Source: Blautia hominis
GTDB lineage: Bacteria > Bacillota > Clostridia > Lachnospirales > Lachnospiraceae
DNA length: 64,000 nt
Direction: 5' to 3'
NCBI GenBank assembly: GCA_002270465.1
Contig: NQOF01000006.1
Span: 1-64,000 of the forward strand
A program made the translations under genes and the position numbers. Positions 7,311 through 15,829 of this stretch are shown here, piece by piece (the stretch's first letter is position 1; every line of letters starts with the position of its first letter). The notes beneath the pieces are model-generated. The model was not told the origin of the DNA, ran no database searches, and was given only the letters and a program-made list of their open reading frames with translations.

Positions 7311-7363
7311 ATTTACCTATTAGGTTAATACTATTATAATGCCATTTACCTAAAAGGTCAATA
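7311..7363 (-). promoter_or_regulatory. Promoter and tandem operators of tetR-M23 operon
   Basis: On the minus strand TTGACC (7361-7356), 17 bp, TATAAT (7338-7333). Two 20-bp palindromes, ATTTACCTATTAGGTTAATA (7311-7330) and ATTTACCTAAAAGGTCAATA (7344-7363), share the pattern ATTTACCTAnnAGGTnAATA and start 33 bp apart. One covers the -35 region and spacer, the other the start-site region. Confidence 0.8.
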
Positions 7364-7439
7364 TAGAAAAAGATTTATATATAGAGTATAAGATCACGGG
7401 TAAGCAGACCGATAGATTATGGCGAATAGTGCATGTATG

Positions 7440-7572
7440 GTAACGGTTCCTATGGCCACTAACCTGCGGGATGTTATCACGCATCCGGCAGGAAAATTCG
7501 GAGGACTGCCAGCCCGCTATGGAGCAGATTTCCATATCTGTACATCATGAAGCCTGTTACTGAGAACAATAC
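7440..7572. repeat. Diverged copy of palindromic interspersed element, family A
   Basis: Starts GTAACGGTTCCTATGGCCACT and ends GTTACTGAGAACAATAC. The internal order (GGCCACT..ACC, CCATATCTGT.CATC..GAAGC.TGTTACTG) follows the two intact 143-bp copies at 30887 and 58513, but is diverged. No clear target duplication. Confidence 0.6.
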
Positions 7573-7634
7573 CCCTGTATTTTATGCGGCGGATCATGAT
7601 CGTTGATCATGCAGGGATCCCGTTTCTTTTTTGA

Positions 7635-7663
7635 TTGTTTCTTACAGAAAAAAAATGTATAAT
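7635..7663 (+). promoter_or_regulatory. Promoter of the 7709-8253 operon
   Basis: TTGTTT (7635-7640), 17 bp, TATAAT (7658-7663); the first gene starts 46 bases downstream behind GAAGGGAGT. Confidence 0.65.
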
Positions 7664-7708
7664 ATCTTTAAATAGAAGTGTATTGGTGCCACAGAAGGGA
7701 GTCTGCAT

Positions 7709-8023
7709 ATGTTTGGTTTAAGCAGGGCAGAAAAGCTCAAAAAGCATTTTGATAAAAATGGGATTAATACAGTAGGTGAGATTACTTACATTGGCAATAC
7801 GCCTGTAGATCAGTTTTTTGCCGCACAGTTTGGGGCGCAGTGGGAGGAGAAACCTCCTGCTTTAACCGTAAAATTTAAGACCTTGCAGGGGGAAGATGCG
7901 GAGATACAATGCCGGATTGCGGATAATACCTATCAGGCAGGGGAACAGGTTCAGATAAGATATATAAAAACAGAAAATGGATATTGCGGATACATCCTGA
8001 GAGAAGAGGAGAGCAGCCTATGA
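7709..8023 (+). CDS. Hypothetical protein (104 aa)
   Basis: Not recognised with certainty. The first 20 residues are basic and helical; the rest alternates short beta-like segments (VGEITYIGNTP, PALTVKFKTLQGEDAEIQCRIADN, EQVQIRYIKTENGYCGYIL), which suggests a small OB- or SH3-like barrel similar to DUF3592-type extracytoplasmic folds. There is no signal peptide. ATG at 7709 follows GAAGGGAGTC. Its stop overlaps the start of the DUF4177 gene by four bases (ATGA), so the two are translationally coupled. Confidence 0.75.
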   Translation: MFGLSRAEKLKKHFDKNGINTVGEITYIGNTPVDQFFAAQFGAQWEEKPPALTVKFKTLQGEDAEIQCRIADNTYQAGEQVQIRYIKTENGYCGYILREEESSL

Positions 8024-8253
8024 AGAAATATGAATATAAGTTTATTGAAATACCATTGGTTTCGGATAAGACGGAAAAGTCCGGGTACGGGTATGTGCAG
8101 ACCCGGCAGCCGCAGGTACCTTTTGAGGCCTGTAAAGAAGCAATTATATCTGAAGCTGCCAATGGATGGCGCTTGAAGCAGATATTAGAACCCAGAATGA
8201 GTGTGTATGGTGCAAATTGTTATCAGGTGATCTTGGAGAGAGAAACGGAATAG
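8020..8253 (+). CDS. DUF4177-family protein (77 aa)
   Basis: Typical small DUF4177 protein: MKKYEYKFIEIPL opening, a helical middle, then NGWRLKQILEP and a final strand YQVILERE. The fold is a small alpha/beta domain of unknown function that is widespread in Firmicutes. The ATG at 8020 overlaps the preceding stop (ATGA) and has GAGGAGAGC upstream inside that gene. A perfect palindromic terminator begins 14 bases after the stop. Confidence 0.82.
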   Translation: MKKYEYKFIEIPLVSDKTEKSGYGYVQTRQPQVPFEACKEAIISEAANGWRLKQILEPRMSVYGANCYQVILERETE

Positions 8254-8266
8254 CGTTAAAAGTATC

Positions 8267-8328
8267 AAAACATAAGTCAGCCCCCCGGCTGTTCAGATCT
8301 GAACAGCCGGGGGGCTGACTTATGTTTT
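8267..8328. terminator. Perfect 62-bp palindrome, bidirectional terminator
   Basis: Two 31-base arms, AAAACATAAGTCAGCCCCCC at the left end and its exact complement at the right, meet at AGATCT with no unpaired loop. A-run on one side and T-run on the other make it a terminator for both converging genes; its right end includes the first base of the stop codon of the minus-strand gene at 8327. Confidence 0.9.
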
Positions 8329-8548
8329 ATTGGTTGCTTAAACCAGCCAGGACTTCCTCCAGTGATTTGCCGGATTCCATTACTGCTCTATATAAAGCCT
8401 CTTTTTTATCTTCCGTGATTTTCTGCTCAATCTCTTTTTTCTTGCGGCGTAGTTCTTTTAAAGTTTCTTCATATGTGGCGATTTCCCCGATAACTGCCTG
8501 CAGTTGTTCATCCAGTGTCCTCGTCTCTTTTTTGCGTCCTCTCGCCAT
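8327..8548 (-). CDS. Small coiled-coil protein (73 aa)
   Basis: MARGRKKETRTLDEQLQAVI opening followed by a predicted coiled coil of about 40 residues (ATYEETLKELRRKKKEIEQKI) and a C-terminal helix ESGKSLEEVLAGL. Highly charged. The basic first residues resemble proteins that touch nucleic acids or membranes, but no family is assigned. I take the ATG at 8548 because GAGGAGG lies 9 bases upstream; the longer frame to 8569 has no such site. Similar 70-80 residue proteins are common in Lachnospiraceae, function unknown. Confidence 0.7.
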   Translation of the reverse strand: MARGRKKETRTLDEQLQAVIGEIATYEETLKELRRKKKEIEQKITEDKKEALYRAVMESGKSLEEVLAGLSNQ

Positions 8549-8944
8549 GATGTAATCCTCCTCATACATAAAATAATTTCAATAACCAGTATAACATTTA
8601 AAATTAGGAATTTCCACTATTTTGTATTACATATTCTCGAATATTTCTGTAATGATGTTACGCTTCGCATCCATGTAAAAGGCGCAGTACAGAGAAACGC
8701 AACAAGTGCCGCCTGCCCCGGGATTTCGCCACATCAGGCTGTTTTTCCCGGGGAAACGCTTCCAGGGCAGAAAACTGTGAACCGCAGTGTTACGGCCACG
8801 GTGCATCCATATCTATAAAGAATCCGGCTTTAAATGTAATTTACAGTACCATAATTCTTTTCAGAATCGAAAGCACGCATCAAGCCGTTATTTTTTGTGT
8901 ATTATTTCCGAAATTCAAGAGATATTATCTGCAATTACTGCCAA
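8549..8944. repeat. Non-coding stretch, possible degenerate palindromic element
   Basis: No gene supported. Bases about 8658-8796 hold GC-rich inverted repeats (CCCCGGGA at about 8716 and TCCCGGGG at about 8748) and the ends GTTACGC...GTGTTACGG recall the interspersed elements found elsewhere in the window. Too diverged to be sure. Confidence 0.35.
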
Positions 8945-8973
8945 TTGACTTTATTTAAGCAGAGTGGTATCCT
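8945..8973 (+). promoter_or_regulatory. Promoter of transporter-M20 operon
   Basis: TTGACT (8945-8950), 17 bp, TATCCT (8968-8973), 80 bases before the transporter start, giving a leader of about 70 bases. Confidence 0.6.
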
Positions 8974-9052
8974 AAATATAAAAGAATGGTTCTGTAAGTG
9001 TGCTTAAAATAATCAGCAGTTTACAGCGAAAAAGTAAAAGGAGGATTTTTAA

Positions 9053-10450
9053 ATGAAAAGAGAGAGGAAATTCAAATTTTCCATGCCCCATGCCTACGTG
9101 ATCATGATGACAATGGTCCTTATCAGTGCCATACTGACCTGGGTTTTACCGGCAGGACAGTTTGATAGGGCGGTGGACCCGGATTTGGGGAGAGAACTGG
9201 TAGTAGCGGGGAGTTATCATGCGGTGGATGCCAATCCTATAGGCCCCTGGGCTTTTTGCATGAGTATCTTTCAGGGATTTGTAAACGCAGCGGATATTAT
9301 ATTTTTTCTGCTTTTTGCCTGTGGGTACGTTACTTTGCTTATGAGTACCGGAACATTGAATGCGCTGGTCGGTTCTATACTGAGGAAGATCAAGGACAAG
9401 GATTATTTCCTGATTCCCATATTTTTTACACTCTTTGCTCTCGGGGGAACTACATTTGGCATGAATGAGGAGGCCTGGGGACTGATCCCGGCGTTTGTTG
9501 CCATTGCCATCACACTGGGATATGACAGGATAGTAGGATCTTCCATCGTGATCCTGGGAACCGGTGTTGGCTTTGCCGCGGCAGTCCTTAACCCCTTTAC
9601 GGTTGGTCTGGGAAGCAGTATTGCAGGAATTCCAAGTGTTGGAGGCAAAATCACCACATTCCGGATCGTGGCATTTGTCTGTTTTGTGACTGTAACCATA
9701 ATCTACATAATGCACTATGCAAAAAAAGTAAAAAAAGACCCCACAAAGAGTTATCTCTACGGCGTACCGGAGCCTACAGTTACGGCCAGCCGCGATGAGG
9801 TTATGCAGATGCCTTTTACAGGCAGACAGAAGCTCACGTTAGTGGGATTTGGTATTATTATCATGACGATTGCCATCGGCGTTGCAAAGTTTGGTTTTTA
9901 TCTGCAGCAGCTTGCAGCAGTATTTTTTATCGGAATGGTGATAACCGGCCTTATCAATAAAATGGGACCTAGTAAAATTGCAGATTCCTTTGTAGAATCT
10001 TCAAAATCCATGGTTTTCACGGTTCTTATGATTGGTTTTGCCCGCTCGATCGAAGTGGTGATGAGTTCAGGTAATATTATTGACACAGCGGTTTTGTATT
10101 TATCTAATATAGTAAAAGGCTTCCCCTCCGGACTTTCCGCATTCGCCATGCTGCTGGCACAGAACCTGATCAACTTCTTTGTTCCATCAGGAACCGGGCA
10201 GGCTGTAGTGACCGTGCCTATTATGGCGCCCCTTGCCGATGTGGTTGGACTGAGCCGTGAGATCGCTGTCATAGCCTATCAGTTTGGGGATGGATTTTCT
10301 AAAATGTTCTGGCCTACAGGATGCGCTATGATGTGCGGTGTTATGGGGATTGGTATGAATAAGTGGTACAAATTTATTTGGAAATTATTTTTAATGTGGA
10401 TCGCGCTGGAAGTTATCCTGATCATGGGAGCTGTAATGGTGGGTATATAA
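9053..10450 (+). CDS. YfcC-family (DcuC/ArsB-like) membrane transporter (465 aa)
   Basis: About 11-12 membrane segments. The sequence follows the YfcC/C4-dicarboxylate anaerobic carrier-like family: FSMPHAYVIMMTMVLISAILTWVLPAGQFDR near the start, GTTFGMNEEAWGLIPAF (about 138-154), GSGV-like GTGVGFAAAVLNPFTVG (about 170-186), and the C-terminal FFVPSGTGQAVVTVPIMAPL. Family members are linked to uptake of amino acids, arginine/ornithine or peptides, and substrate is rarely proven. It sits 13 bases before an AbgB-type M20 hydrolase, so the import of an N-acyl amino acid or dipeptide-like compound is likely (inference). RBS AAAGGAGGAT. Confidence 0.85.
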   Translation: MKRERKFKFSMPHAYVIMMTMVLISAILTWVLPAGQFDRAVDPDLGRELVVAGSYHAVDANPIGPWAFCMSIFQGFVNAADIIFFLLFACGYVTLLMSTGTLNALVGSILRKIKDKDYFLIPIFFTLFALGGTTFGMNEEAWGLIPAFVAIAITLGYDRIVGSSIVILGTGVGFAAAVLNPFTVGLGSSIAGIPSVGGKITTFRIVAFVCFVTVTIIYIMHYAKKVKKDPTKSYLYGVPEPTVTASRDEVMQMPFTGRQKLTLVGFGIIIMTIAIGVAKFGFYLQQLAAVFFIGMVITGLINKMGPSKIADSFVESSKSMVFTVLMIGFARSIEVVMSSGNIIDTAVLYLSNIVKGFPSGLSAFAMLLAQNLINFFVPSGTGQAVVTVPIMAPLADVVGLSREIAVIAYQFGDGFSKMFWPTGCAMMCGVMGIGMNKWYKFIWKLFLMWIALEVILIMGAVMVGI

Positions 10451-10463
10451 GGAGAGGAAGAAA

Positions 10464-11891
10464 ATGACAGAGGCAAAAGAAAGATTATGCAAAAGAATTG
10501 CTGAGAAGGAGAAGACTTACTCTGATATCAGCCGAAAAATATGGGAATATGCGGAACTGGGATTTCATGAATACCGATCAGCGAAATTACTGCAGGATAC
10601 GCTGGAAGCGGAGGGGTTTCAGGTGGAAACAGGGCTAGCGGGAATCCCCACAGCCTTTAAGGGAACCTTTGGCACCGGCGGACCGGCAGTTGCCATTTTG
10701 GGGGAATTTGATGCACTTCCTGGGCTTAGCCAGAAACCGGGGAGGGATACGCAGGAAAAGAGAGAGGAGACAGACTGCGGTCATGGATGCGGCCATAATC
10801 TGCTGGGCACCGGTTCCCTTGCGGCGGCAGTTGCCGTTAAGGCTTACCTGGAGGAGAGCGGAGGAGCAGGAACTATTGTCTACTTTGGCTGCCCGGGGGA
10901 AGAGAAGGGTTCAGGTAAAACTTTTATGGCACGGGAGGGCTGCTTTGAAGGCCTTGATGCGGTGTTCTGCTGGCATCCCTGGGACGTGAACGGACTTTTT
11001 TCATCCAGTTCGCTGGCAGATATCTGCGCCTCTTTTACTTTCCATGGTAAGGCATCCCACGCCTCCGCGTCTCCCCATCTGGGAAGGAGTGCCCTGGACG
11101 CAGTGGAGCTTATGAATGTAGGATGCAATTTTTTAAGGGAGCACGTGATCCCGGAGGCCAGAATTCACTACGCGATCACCAACGCAGGAGGAAACGCAGC
11201 AAATGTGGTACAGGAGACTGCATCTGTCTATTACGAAGCCAGAGCTCCGCGGCTTCGCCAGTCTTTTGAAATATTTGAAAGGATCTGCGAAGTGGCACGG
11301 GGAGCAGCTATCATGACAGGTACCTCCTATGAGGTGGTGCGGGGGGACGGATTCAGCGACTATATCCCCAATAAGGTCCTTGGAAACGTATTGATGGAGA
11401 ATTTTCGGGAGGCTGGAGCGCCGGATTTTGACAGCGATGATCACGCGTTGGCGGAGAAGATCCAGAGGACATTTTCGGAGGAGATCATGCAGGAGGCTGT
11501 GTCAGCGGTGGAAGATCAGCACGGGGAGAATGCGGCTGCAGAGATGGAGGGCAAAGTGCTGGCAGATGCAGTTTTTCCCATCAATCCCCTGAAAACAGTC
11601 ATGCCGGGAAGTACAGATGTGGGGGACGTGAGCTATCAGGCGCCCACAGGACAGATCCTGACAGCCTGCAAAGCTTTTGGAACTCCCGGGCATTCCTGGC
11701 AGGAGGTCAGTCAGTCAGGGTCTTCCATAGGGATAAAGGGTATGATCACCGCGGCAAAGGTTATGGGGATGTCAGCTATTGATGTGTTTCAGGATCCTCG
11801 AATAGCTGAGGAGGCAAAGAAAGAATTTCTCAAAGCAGTGAAAGGAGGCTACCATTGTCCGATTCCAGATGAGATAAAGCCGGATCTATAA
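10464..11891 (+). CDS. M20-family amidohydrolase, AbgB-like (475 aa)
   Basis: Matches the AbgB/p-aminobenzoyl-glutamate hydrolase subunit B branch of M20 metallopeptidases, which cleave amide bonds of N-acyl amino acids or dipeptides in the cytoplasm with two metal ions. Visible motifs: LGEFDALPGLSQ (about residues 76-87), CGHGCGHNLLGTGS (about 109-122) with metal-binding His, YFGCPGEEKGSGKTF (about 140-154) with the catalytic Glu pair, FCWHPWDVN, and the C-terminal PGSTDVGDVS and GTPGHSW. A second paralogue lies at 51716 beside unrelated membrane proteins. Co-transcribed with the YfcC-type transporter. Confidence 0.9.
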   Translation: MTEAKERLCKRIAEKEKTYSDISRKIWEYAELGFHEYRSAKLLQDTLEAEGFQVETGLAGIPTAFKGTFGTGGPAVAILGEFDALPGLSQKPGRDTQEKREETDCGHGCGHNLLGTGSLAAAVAVKAYLEESGGAGTIVYFGCPGEEKGSGKTFMAREGCFEGLDAVFCWHPWDVNGLFSSSSLADICASFTFHGKASHASASPHLGRSALDAVELMNVGCNFLREHVIPEARIHYAITNAGGNAANVVQETASVYYEARAPRLRQSFEIFERICEVARGAAIMTGTSYEVVRGDGFSDYIPNKVLGNVLMENFREAGAPDFDSDDHALAEKIQRTFSEEIMQEAVSAVEDQHGENAAAEMEGKVLADAVFPINPLKTVMPGSTDVGDVSYQAPTGQILTACKAFGTPGHSWQEVSQSGSSIGIKGMITAAKVMGMSAIDVFQDPRIAEEAKKEFLKAVKGGYHCPIPDEIKPDL

Positions 11892-11912
11892 ACAATAATA
11901 AGACAGCAGGGC

Positions 11913-11956
11913 AAAAACAGCAGCCATTCCGATAAACCGGTAAGGCTGCTGTTTTT
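11913..11956. terminator. Bidirectional terminator
   Basis: AAAAACAGCAGCC (11913-11925) pairs with GGCTGCTGTTTTT (11944-11956); it ends the M20 operon and the converging regulator gene. Confidence 0.85.
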
Positions 11957-11983
11957 GTATATCAAAGAGAACATGCGGATGGA

Positions 11984-13321
11984 TCAGTATTTCAGATCGA
12001 TCTGATATATGTTGATGGGCCTCCCTTTATTTCCGGAACGTCTCATACCTACAACTTCCGCGTATCCGTCCTTCTGCAAGGCGGCCAGAAATTTATTGGC
12101 CGCCCTGGCGGAGATATTCAGGTGATGCATCAATTCCTGGGAAGTGAGTTTATTGGTGCCCTCCTGTTTCATAACACGGATGATCCTGACAATGGTCTCT
12201 GAGGAAAGGCTCACTTTGTCCGCAATATCATGGATGTAATCGCCTGACACTTTCATTCCGGCGGGGACCAGGCCAATCTGCAGGACTGTGAGCTGGTCGT
12301 TTTCGTCGATCAGGTAGCTGCCGTCCTCCTGCTGGCTGCCGTTTCTGGAATAATGACTGGCATCAATGGCATTTACTCTGGCCTGATAAAAGGTGCGGCC
12401 AATGCCGTATCCCACGGAGCCTCTGAAAGAGGGCAGGCTGTGGAGCCGGTCCAGGATCTGACATTTTTGGAAATCCCCTGTGATCTCTTTTATGATACTG
12501 TAATCACCGTAAAGTTCAAAATCCCGGTACGTGTTTTTTATGATAAGGCGGTTCAGATATTTCCGGTTCAGTTCCACGATCATTTTATTGATCTCCAGGC
12601 GGGTGGTTTCATATGACATTTCATCCTGTACAGGCATATTTTCCATATTAATATGTATGACTGCAGGAAGATGGTCCTTCATGCTTTTAATGGAAATGCT
12701 TTTTTTCATACTGTTCAGGATATCGCTTATCATGTTCTCGTCAGGATACACATAAATACAGGGGACAGAGGTGTCACGCAGATTCTCGGTCACGCTGTAG
12801 AAATAAGTGATGACCATATCCAGTTTATCCTGCGCTGCCAGTTCCCTGTATTTTTCGGAGAGGGCAGCCTCTCTCTCATCCAGATCTACATTGGATGAAT
12901 ACTCGATCCACTCATCCTCAAATTCACGGATACGCTGGGCAAACCGATTGCTCTCCAAGAGCTCTTTTAAGGTGTGGCCGTCCTGAAGGAAATCCATGCC
13001 GATTCGGGACAATTTCAGTTGTTCATTCAAAACAATCTGCTGAAGCAGAATACGGTAGGTGTTCTCCACACTGATATGAAAATAGTCAACAACAGCATCG
13101 GCAGCCTGCTCCCCAAGGGAGTATATGGCTTTCATGGGGGCAATACCGCTGACCAGAAATCCTTCAAAGTTGTTTTTGTTTTGCAGAAATAATGTTTTAA
13201 GTTCCTCCAAGGTATCATAAGTAAAACATTCTACAAAGATATCTTCGCTGATGCCGGGCAGGCGTTGATTAAAATGTTGGTAGTAGTGCTGTTTCAGCAG
13301 CAGTGCGATTCGGTATCCCAT
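11984..13321 (-). CDS. Putative transcription regulator with C-terminal winged helix (445 aa)
   Basis: No single named family recognised. The N-terminal 120 residues look like a sensor domain (ending near VVDYFHISVENTYRILLQQI). A central region around residues 255-370 (EINKMIVELN...GSVGYGIGRTFYQARVNAIDAS) has the pattern of a degenerate GGDEF-like domain as in CdaR/PurR-type regulators. The last 70 residues form a winged helix (SQELMHHLNISARAANKFLAALQKDGYAEVVG with RSGNKGRP). It converges on the transporter-M20 operon and follows gatD by 47 bases on the same strand, so it may be transcribed with murT-gatD. Its target is unknown; the M20 operon is the obvious candidate. Confidence 0.65.
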   Translation of the reverse strand: MGYRIALLLKQHYYQHFNQRLPGISEDIFVECFTYDTLEELKTLFLQNKNNFEGFLVSGIAPMKAIYSLGEQAADAVVDYFHISVENTYRILLQQIVLNEQLKLSRIGMDFLQDGHTLKELLESNRFAQRIREFEDEWIEYSSNVDLDEREAALSEKYRELAAQDKLDMVITYFYSVTENLRDTSVPCIYVYPDENMISDILNSMKKSISIKSMKDHLPAVIHINMENMPVQDEMSYETTRLEINKMIVELNRKYLNRLIIKNTYRDFELYGDYSIIKEITGDFQKCQILDRLHSLPSFRGSVGYGIGRTFYQARVNAIDASHYSRNGSQQEDGSYLIDENDQLTVLQIGLVPAGMKVSGDYIHDIADKVSLSSETIVRIIRVMKQEGTNKLTSQELMHHLNISARAANKFLAALQKDGYAEVVGMRRSGNKGRPINIYQIDLKY

Positions 13322-13368
13322 AAGTTATTCCCTTCTGTTCATAGCAATCATAAGACCCCCGTATTTAT

Positions 13369-14094
13369 CTATTGTTTGGCTGTAAAGCGATGATAGATAT
13401 ACTGGTTTGCCTCAATCTCCTGGCTGTCATCAAGCGGAGCCAGCTCCGCTTTTCCGTATTTGCGTTCCAGGGCGTTTGTGATCAGATAATCGCTGATATG
13501 CGGATTTTTGGGAAGGAGGGGGCCGTGGAGATAGGTGCCCACAACATTTTTGTAAAGCACACCCTCTGCCTTGTCCTCTCCGTTGTTGCCGCTTCCGTAG
13601 AGGACTTTTCCGAAAGGCTCATTATCTCCGATATAGGTGCGGCCTCCGTGATTTTCAAAGCCCACAATGGGAAGGCTGAATTTATCATTCTCCAGTACAA
13701 TGTTGTCGATCAGGCGGGGGCTGCCCTGTTCTGTGTATAAGTCAACAAGGGAAAGGCCTTCAATGCGTCCATCATCTGTGTCATAATAATGACCGAGAAG
13801 CTGATAACCGCCGCAGACGGCAATCACCACACCGTTGTCCTCCACATAATCTCTGAAATCCTTCTGAATGCTGCGCAGCTTGTCACAGACCAGCATTTGT
13901 TCCCTGTCAGATCCGCCGCCCAGAAGCACAATGTCGAGAGCTGAAAAGTCAATATGGTCCTCAAGCTGGTATTCTATGGTCTCAGCTTCGATGCCTCTCC
14001 ACTGGCAGCGCTTCATCATGCACTGGATATTTCCCCTGTCCCCGTACAGGTTCAGCAGGTCCGGATATAAATGTCCGATGGTGATCTTCATCAT
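13369..14094 (-). CDS. gatD: Lipid II isoglutaminyl synthase, glutaminase subunit GatD
   Basis: Class I glutamine amidotransferase of the CobB/CobQ type that supplies ammonia to MurT for amidation of the alpha-carboxyl of D-Glu in lipid II, at the cytoplasmic membrane face. Cys94 in VIAVCGGYQLLG is the nucleophile and His190 in GTYLHGPLLPKNP the catalytic His; the same positions are known in characterised GatD. Length 241 aa is normal. The gene overlaps murT by four bases (ATGA), which fits a stable 1:1 complex. The regulator gene follows by 47 bases. Confidence 0.95.
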   Translation of the reverse strand: MMKITIGHLYPDLLNLYGDRGNIQCMMKRCQWRGIEAETIEYQLEDHIDFSALDIVLLGGGSDREQMLVCDKLRSIQKDFRDYVEDNGVVIAVCGGYQLLGHYYDTDDGRIEGLSLVDLYTEQGSPRLIDNIVLENDKFSLPIVGFENHGGRTYIGDNEPFGKVLYGSGNNGEDKAEGVLYKNVVGTYLHGPLLPKNPHISDYLITNALERKYGKAELAPLDDSQEIEANQYIYHRFTAKQ

Positions 14095-15428
14095 TTTCTG
14101 CCCTCCATTTTCTTCAGGATATTATGGGTGGTATACAGGCCGGTGTAATTTACCAGCAGATACAGGTTTTTGGTTCCGTTTTGGATTCGGGTCTGGATAG
14201 CCTTCTCTATATCAGGCTCCAGAGAGGAGGGGATATCCACGTATTTCAGCCGCAGGCGCATATCCTGACAGCGGATGCCGCTGACGGTTATGGATGCGGC
14301 ATTGGCGTCCTTCAGCCTGTCAAAATCCACATCCCAGAGCCAGGATACATCCGTGCCGTCCTGGCTGTTGTCATTGATCAGGATTATGATATCCTTGGGG
14401 GAAGTGTCAGTCATGACCGCCCCGATATTCTGGTTAAAACCTGCCGGGTTTTTAGCCAGGTTCAGCATGACTTTCGTACCGCCGATTTCAAAAAGTTCAT
14501 TTCTTCCGAACTGGGGTGTGTAGTCACCCAGAATCCTGTTAAAACGGTCAAGGGGAATACCCGCCAGGGAGGCAGCGCCGTAGACTGCCAGTATGTTATA
14601 TATATTGTAAAAACCACGGTAATTGGCTTTTATATGAAAATCGCCCACATCAAAGGACAGACCATCCGACATATCAATATGGCTGCCGTCAAATTCCGGT
14701 GTAGGACGGGAAAAACCGCATTTGGGACAGAAATAATCCCCCAATTGACTGTAATGGTAGAATTTGTACTCCATTTTTTCTCCGCAGCGTTTACAGAAAC
14801 GGCCTTCCCGGATCTCACGGGAATCCTGTTCTTTGTACACCTGTTCACTGATGCCGTAAGTGGTGTACGGATTGTCATTGTCCATGGCGAGAAAGGTGGA
14901 CAGTGAGTCATCCCCGTTGACTAAAAGCTTCATATCAGGTGCCATCTTCATGGCTCGGGACAGAAGGTTCATAGTGGTGTCAATCTCCCCGTAGCGGTCA
15001 AGCTGGTCACGGAACAGATTCGTCAGGACCATATAATTAGGTTTGAAGTGGGGAAATACACGGACCGTGGAGGCCTCGTCAATCTCGATACAGGCATAAT
15101 CTGCATCCAGATGGCCGTTTGCCCGGGCATTCAGGACAAAGGCAGAAACCACACCGTTCAGCATGTTGGAGCCGGTGCGGTTGCAGACAACCCTGCAGCC
15201 GTTTGCTTCCAGAACAGAGGCCAACAGATTGTTGGTGGTTGTCTTGCCATTGGTGCCGCAGACCACAAAAATGTCTTTTCTGACTTCACAGGCCAATTCT
15301 TTTAAAATGGGCGGATAGATGGAGAGTGCTATTTTTCCGGCCAGAGTCACACCCTGTCTGCCGGTGATCTGACAGGCTGTCTTAATGAGCTTGGCGCTCC
15401 ATACAGCAAAAAGTCTTCTTATATTCAT
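14091..15428 (-). CDS. murT: Lipid II isoglutaminyl synthase, Mur-ligase subunit MurT
   Basis: Mur-ligase-like ATP-dependent enzyme that activates D-isoglutamate of lipid II for amidation with ammonia from GatD. The P-loop FVVCGTNGKTTTNN lies at about residues 53-66, the Mur central domain continues through YACIEIDEASTVRVFPHFKPNYMVLTNLFRDQLDRYGE, and a four-cysteine zinc ribbon CKRCGEKM...YFCPKCGFSRP is inserted at about 214-245 as is typical of MurT. The C-terminal DUF1727 domain (NPAGFNQNIGAV onward) contacts GatD. Length 445 aa is normal. ATG at 15428 follows AAAGGAAC. Confidence 0.95.
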   Translation of the reverse strand: MNIRRLFAVWSAKLIKTACQITGRQGVTLAGKIALSIYPPILKELACEVRKDIFVVCGTNGKTTTNNLLASVLEANGCRVVCNRTGSNMLNGVVSAFVLNARANGHLDADYACIEIDEASTVRVFPHFKPNYMVLTNLFRDQLDRYGEIDTTMNLLSRAMKMAPDMKLLVNGDDSLSTFLAMDNDNPYTTYGISEQVYKEQDSREIREGRFCKRCGEKMEYKFYHYSQLGDYFCPKCGFSRPTPEFDGSHIDMSDGLSFDVGDFHIKANYRGFYNIYNILAVYGAASLAGIPLDRFNRILGDYTPQFGRNELFEIGGTKVMLNLAKNPAGFNQNIGAVMTDTSPKDIIILINDNSQDGTDVSWLWDVDFDRLKDANAASITVSGIRCQDMRLRLKYVDIPSSLEPDIEKAIQTRIQNGTKNLYLLVNYTGLYTTHNILKKMEGRK

Positions 15429-15543
15429 ATACTAAAGTTCCTTTGTTTTTATTTGCGGTTTTTTCAGCCGCAGTCAGGGTTTCCAGATTCCCCATTTATT
15501 ATACATAAAGTGAGGAAAGAGTACAAGCGGCATTCTGCATTGA

Positions 15544-15574
15544 GAAAAAAATCCCCGGCACATCCCGGCCGGGG
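15544..15574 (-). terminator. Intrinsic terminator of small minus-strand gene
   Basis: On the minus strand CCCCGGC pairs with GCCGGGG across an 8-base loop and is followed by ATTTTTTT; it lies six bases after the stop of the 45-codon gene. Confidence 0.8.
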
Positions 15575-15579
15575 TAAGA

Positions 15580-15717
15580 CTAATCTTCCAGAAGTCCCAT
15601 CTCTTTTGCTTTTTTTATAATATTTTCCAGGGTTTTGTCCTCATACCTGTCACAGCTTTCAAGGAACTGTTTCTTGTCGTATTCTGATGAATGTTTTGGC
15701 TCTTCATGATTTGTCAT
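15580..15717 (-). CDS. Small hypothetical protein (45 aa)
   Basis: A short reading frame starting MTNHEEPKHSSEYDKKQFLE and ending KKAKEMGLLED. It is highly charged and probably helical. Support comes from the TGGGGGAATATT ribosome site, an intrinsic terminator six bases after the stop and the divergent HTH regulator with a palindromic operator between the two starts. No family recognised. It may be the regulated partner of that HTH protein. Confidence 0.55.
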   Translation of the reverse strand: MTNHEEPKHSSEYDKKQFLESCDRYEDKTLENIIKKAKEMGLLED

Positions 15718-15751
15718 AAAATATTCCCCCATTTCATTCTTTTGTTTTAAA

Positions 15752-15773
15752 TATACTCAATATTTTGAGTATA
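15752..15773. promoter_or_regulatory. Palindromic operator between divergent small genes
   Basis: TATACTCAA-TATT-TTGAGTATA has perfect 9-base arms. A second, imperfect copy of the half-sites lies at 15783-15802 (TTGAGTAT...TATTCAA). It is placed where the HTH protein could repress both its own gene and the 45-codon gene. Confidence 0.65.
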
Positions 15774-15829
15774 GTCAAGAGATTGAGTATGATACTATTC
15801 AATAAATGTTTTGGATAGGAGAAGTGTTT

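Noticed and set aside
14124-14906. Plus-strand ORF of 260 codons opposite murT
   Set aside because: Antisense to murT, whose P-loop and zinc ribbon are certain.
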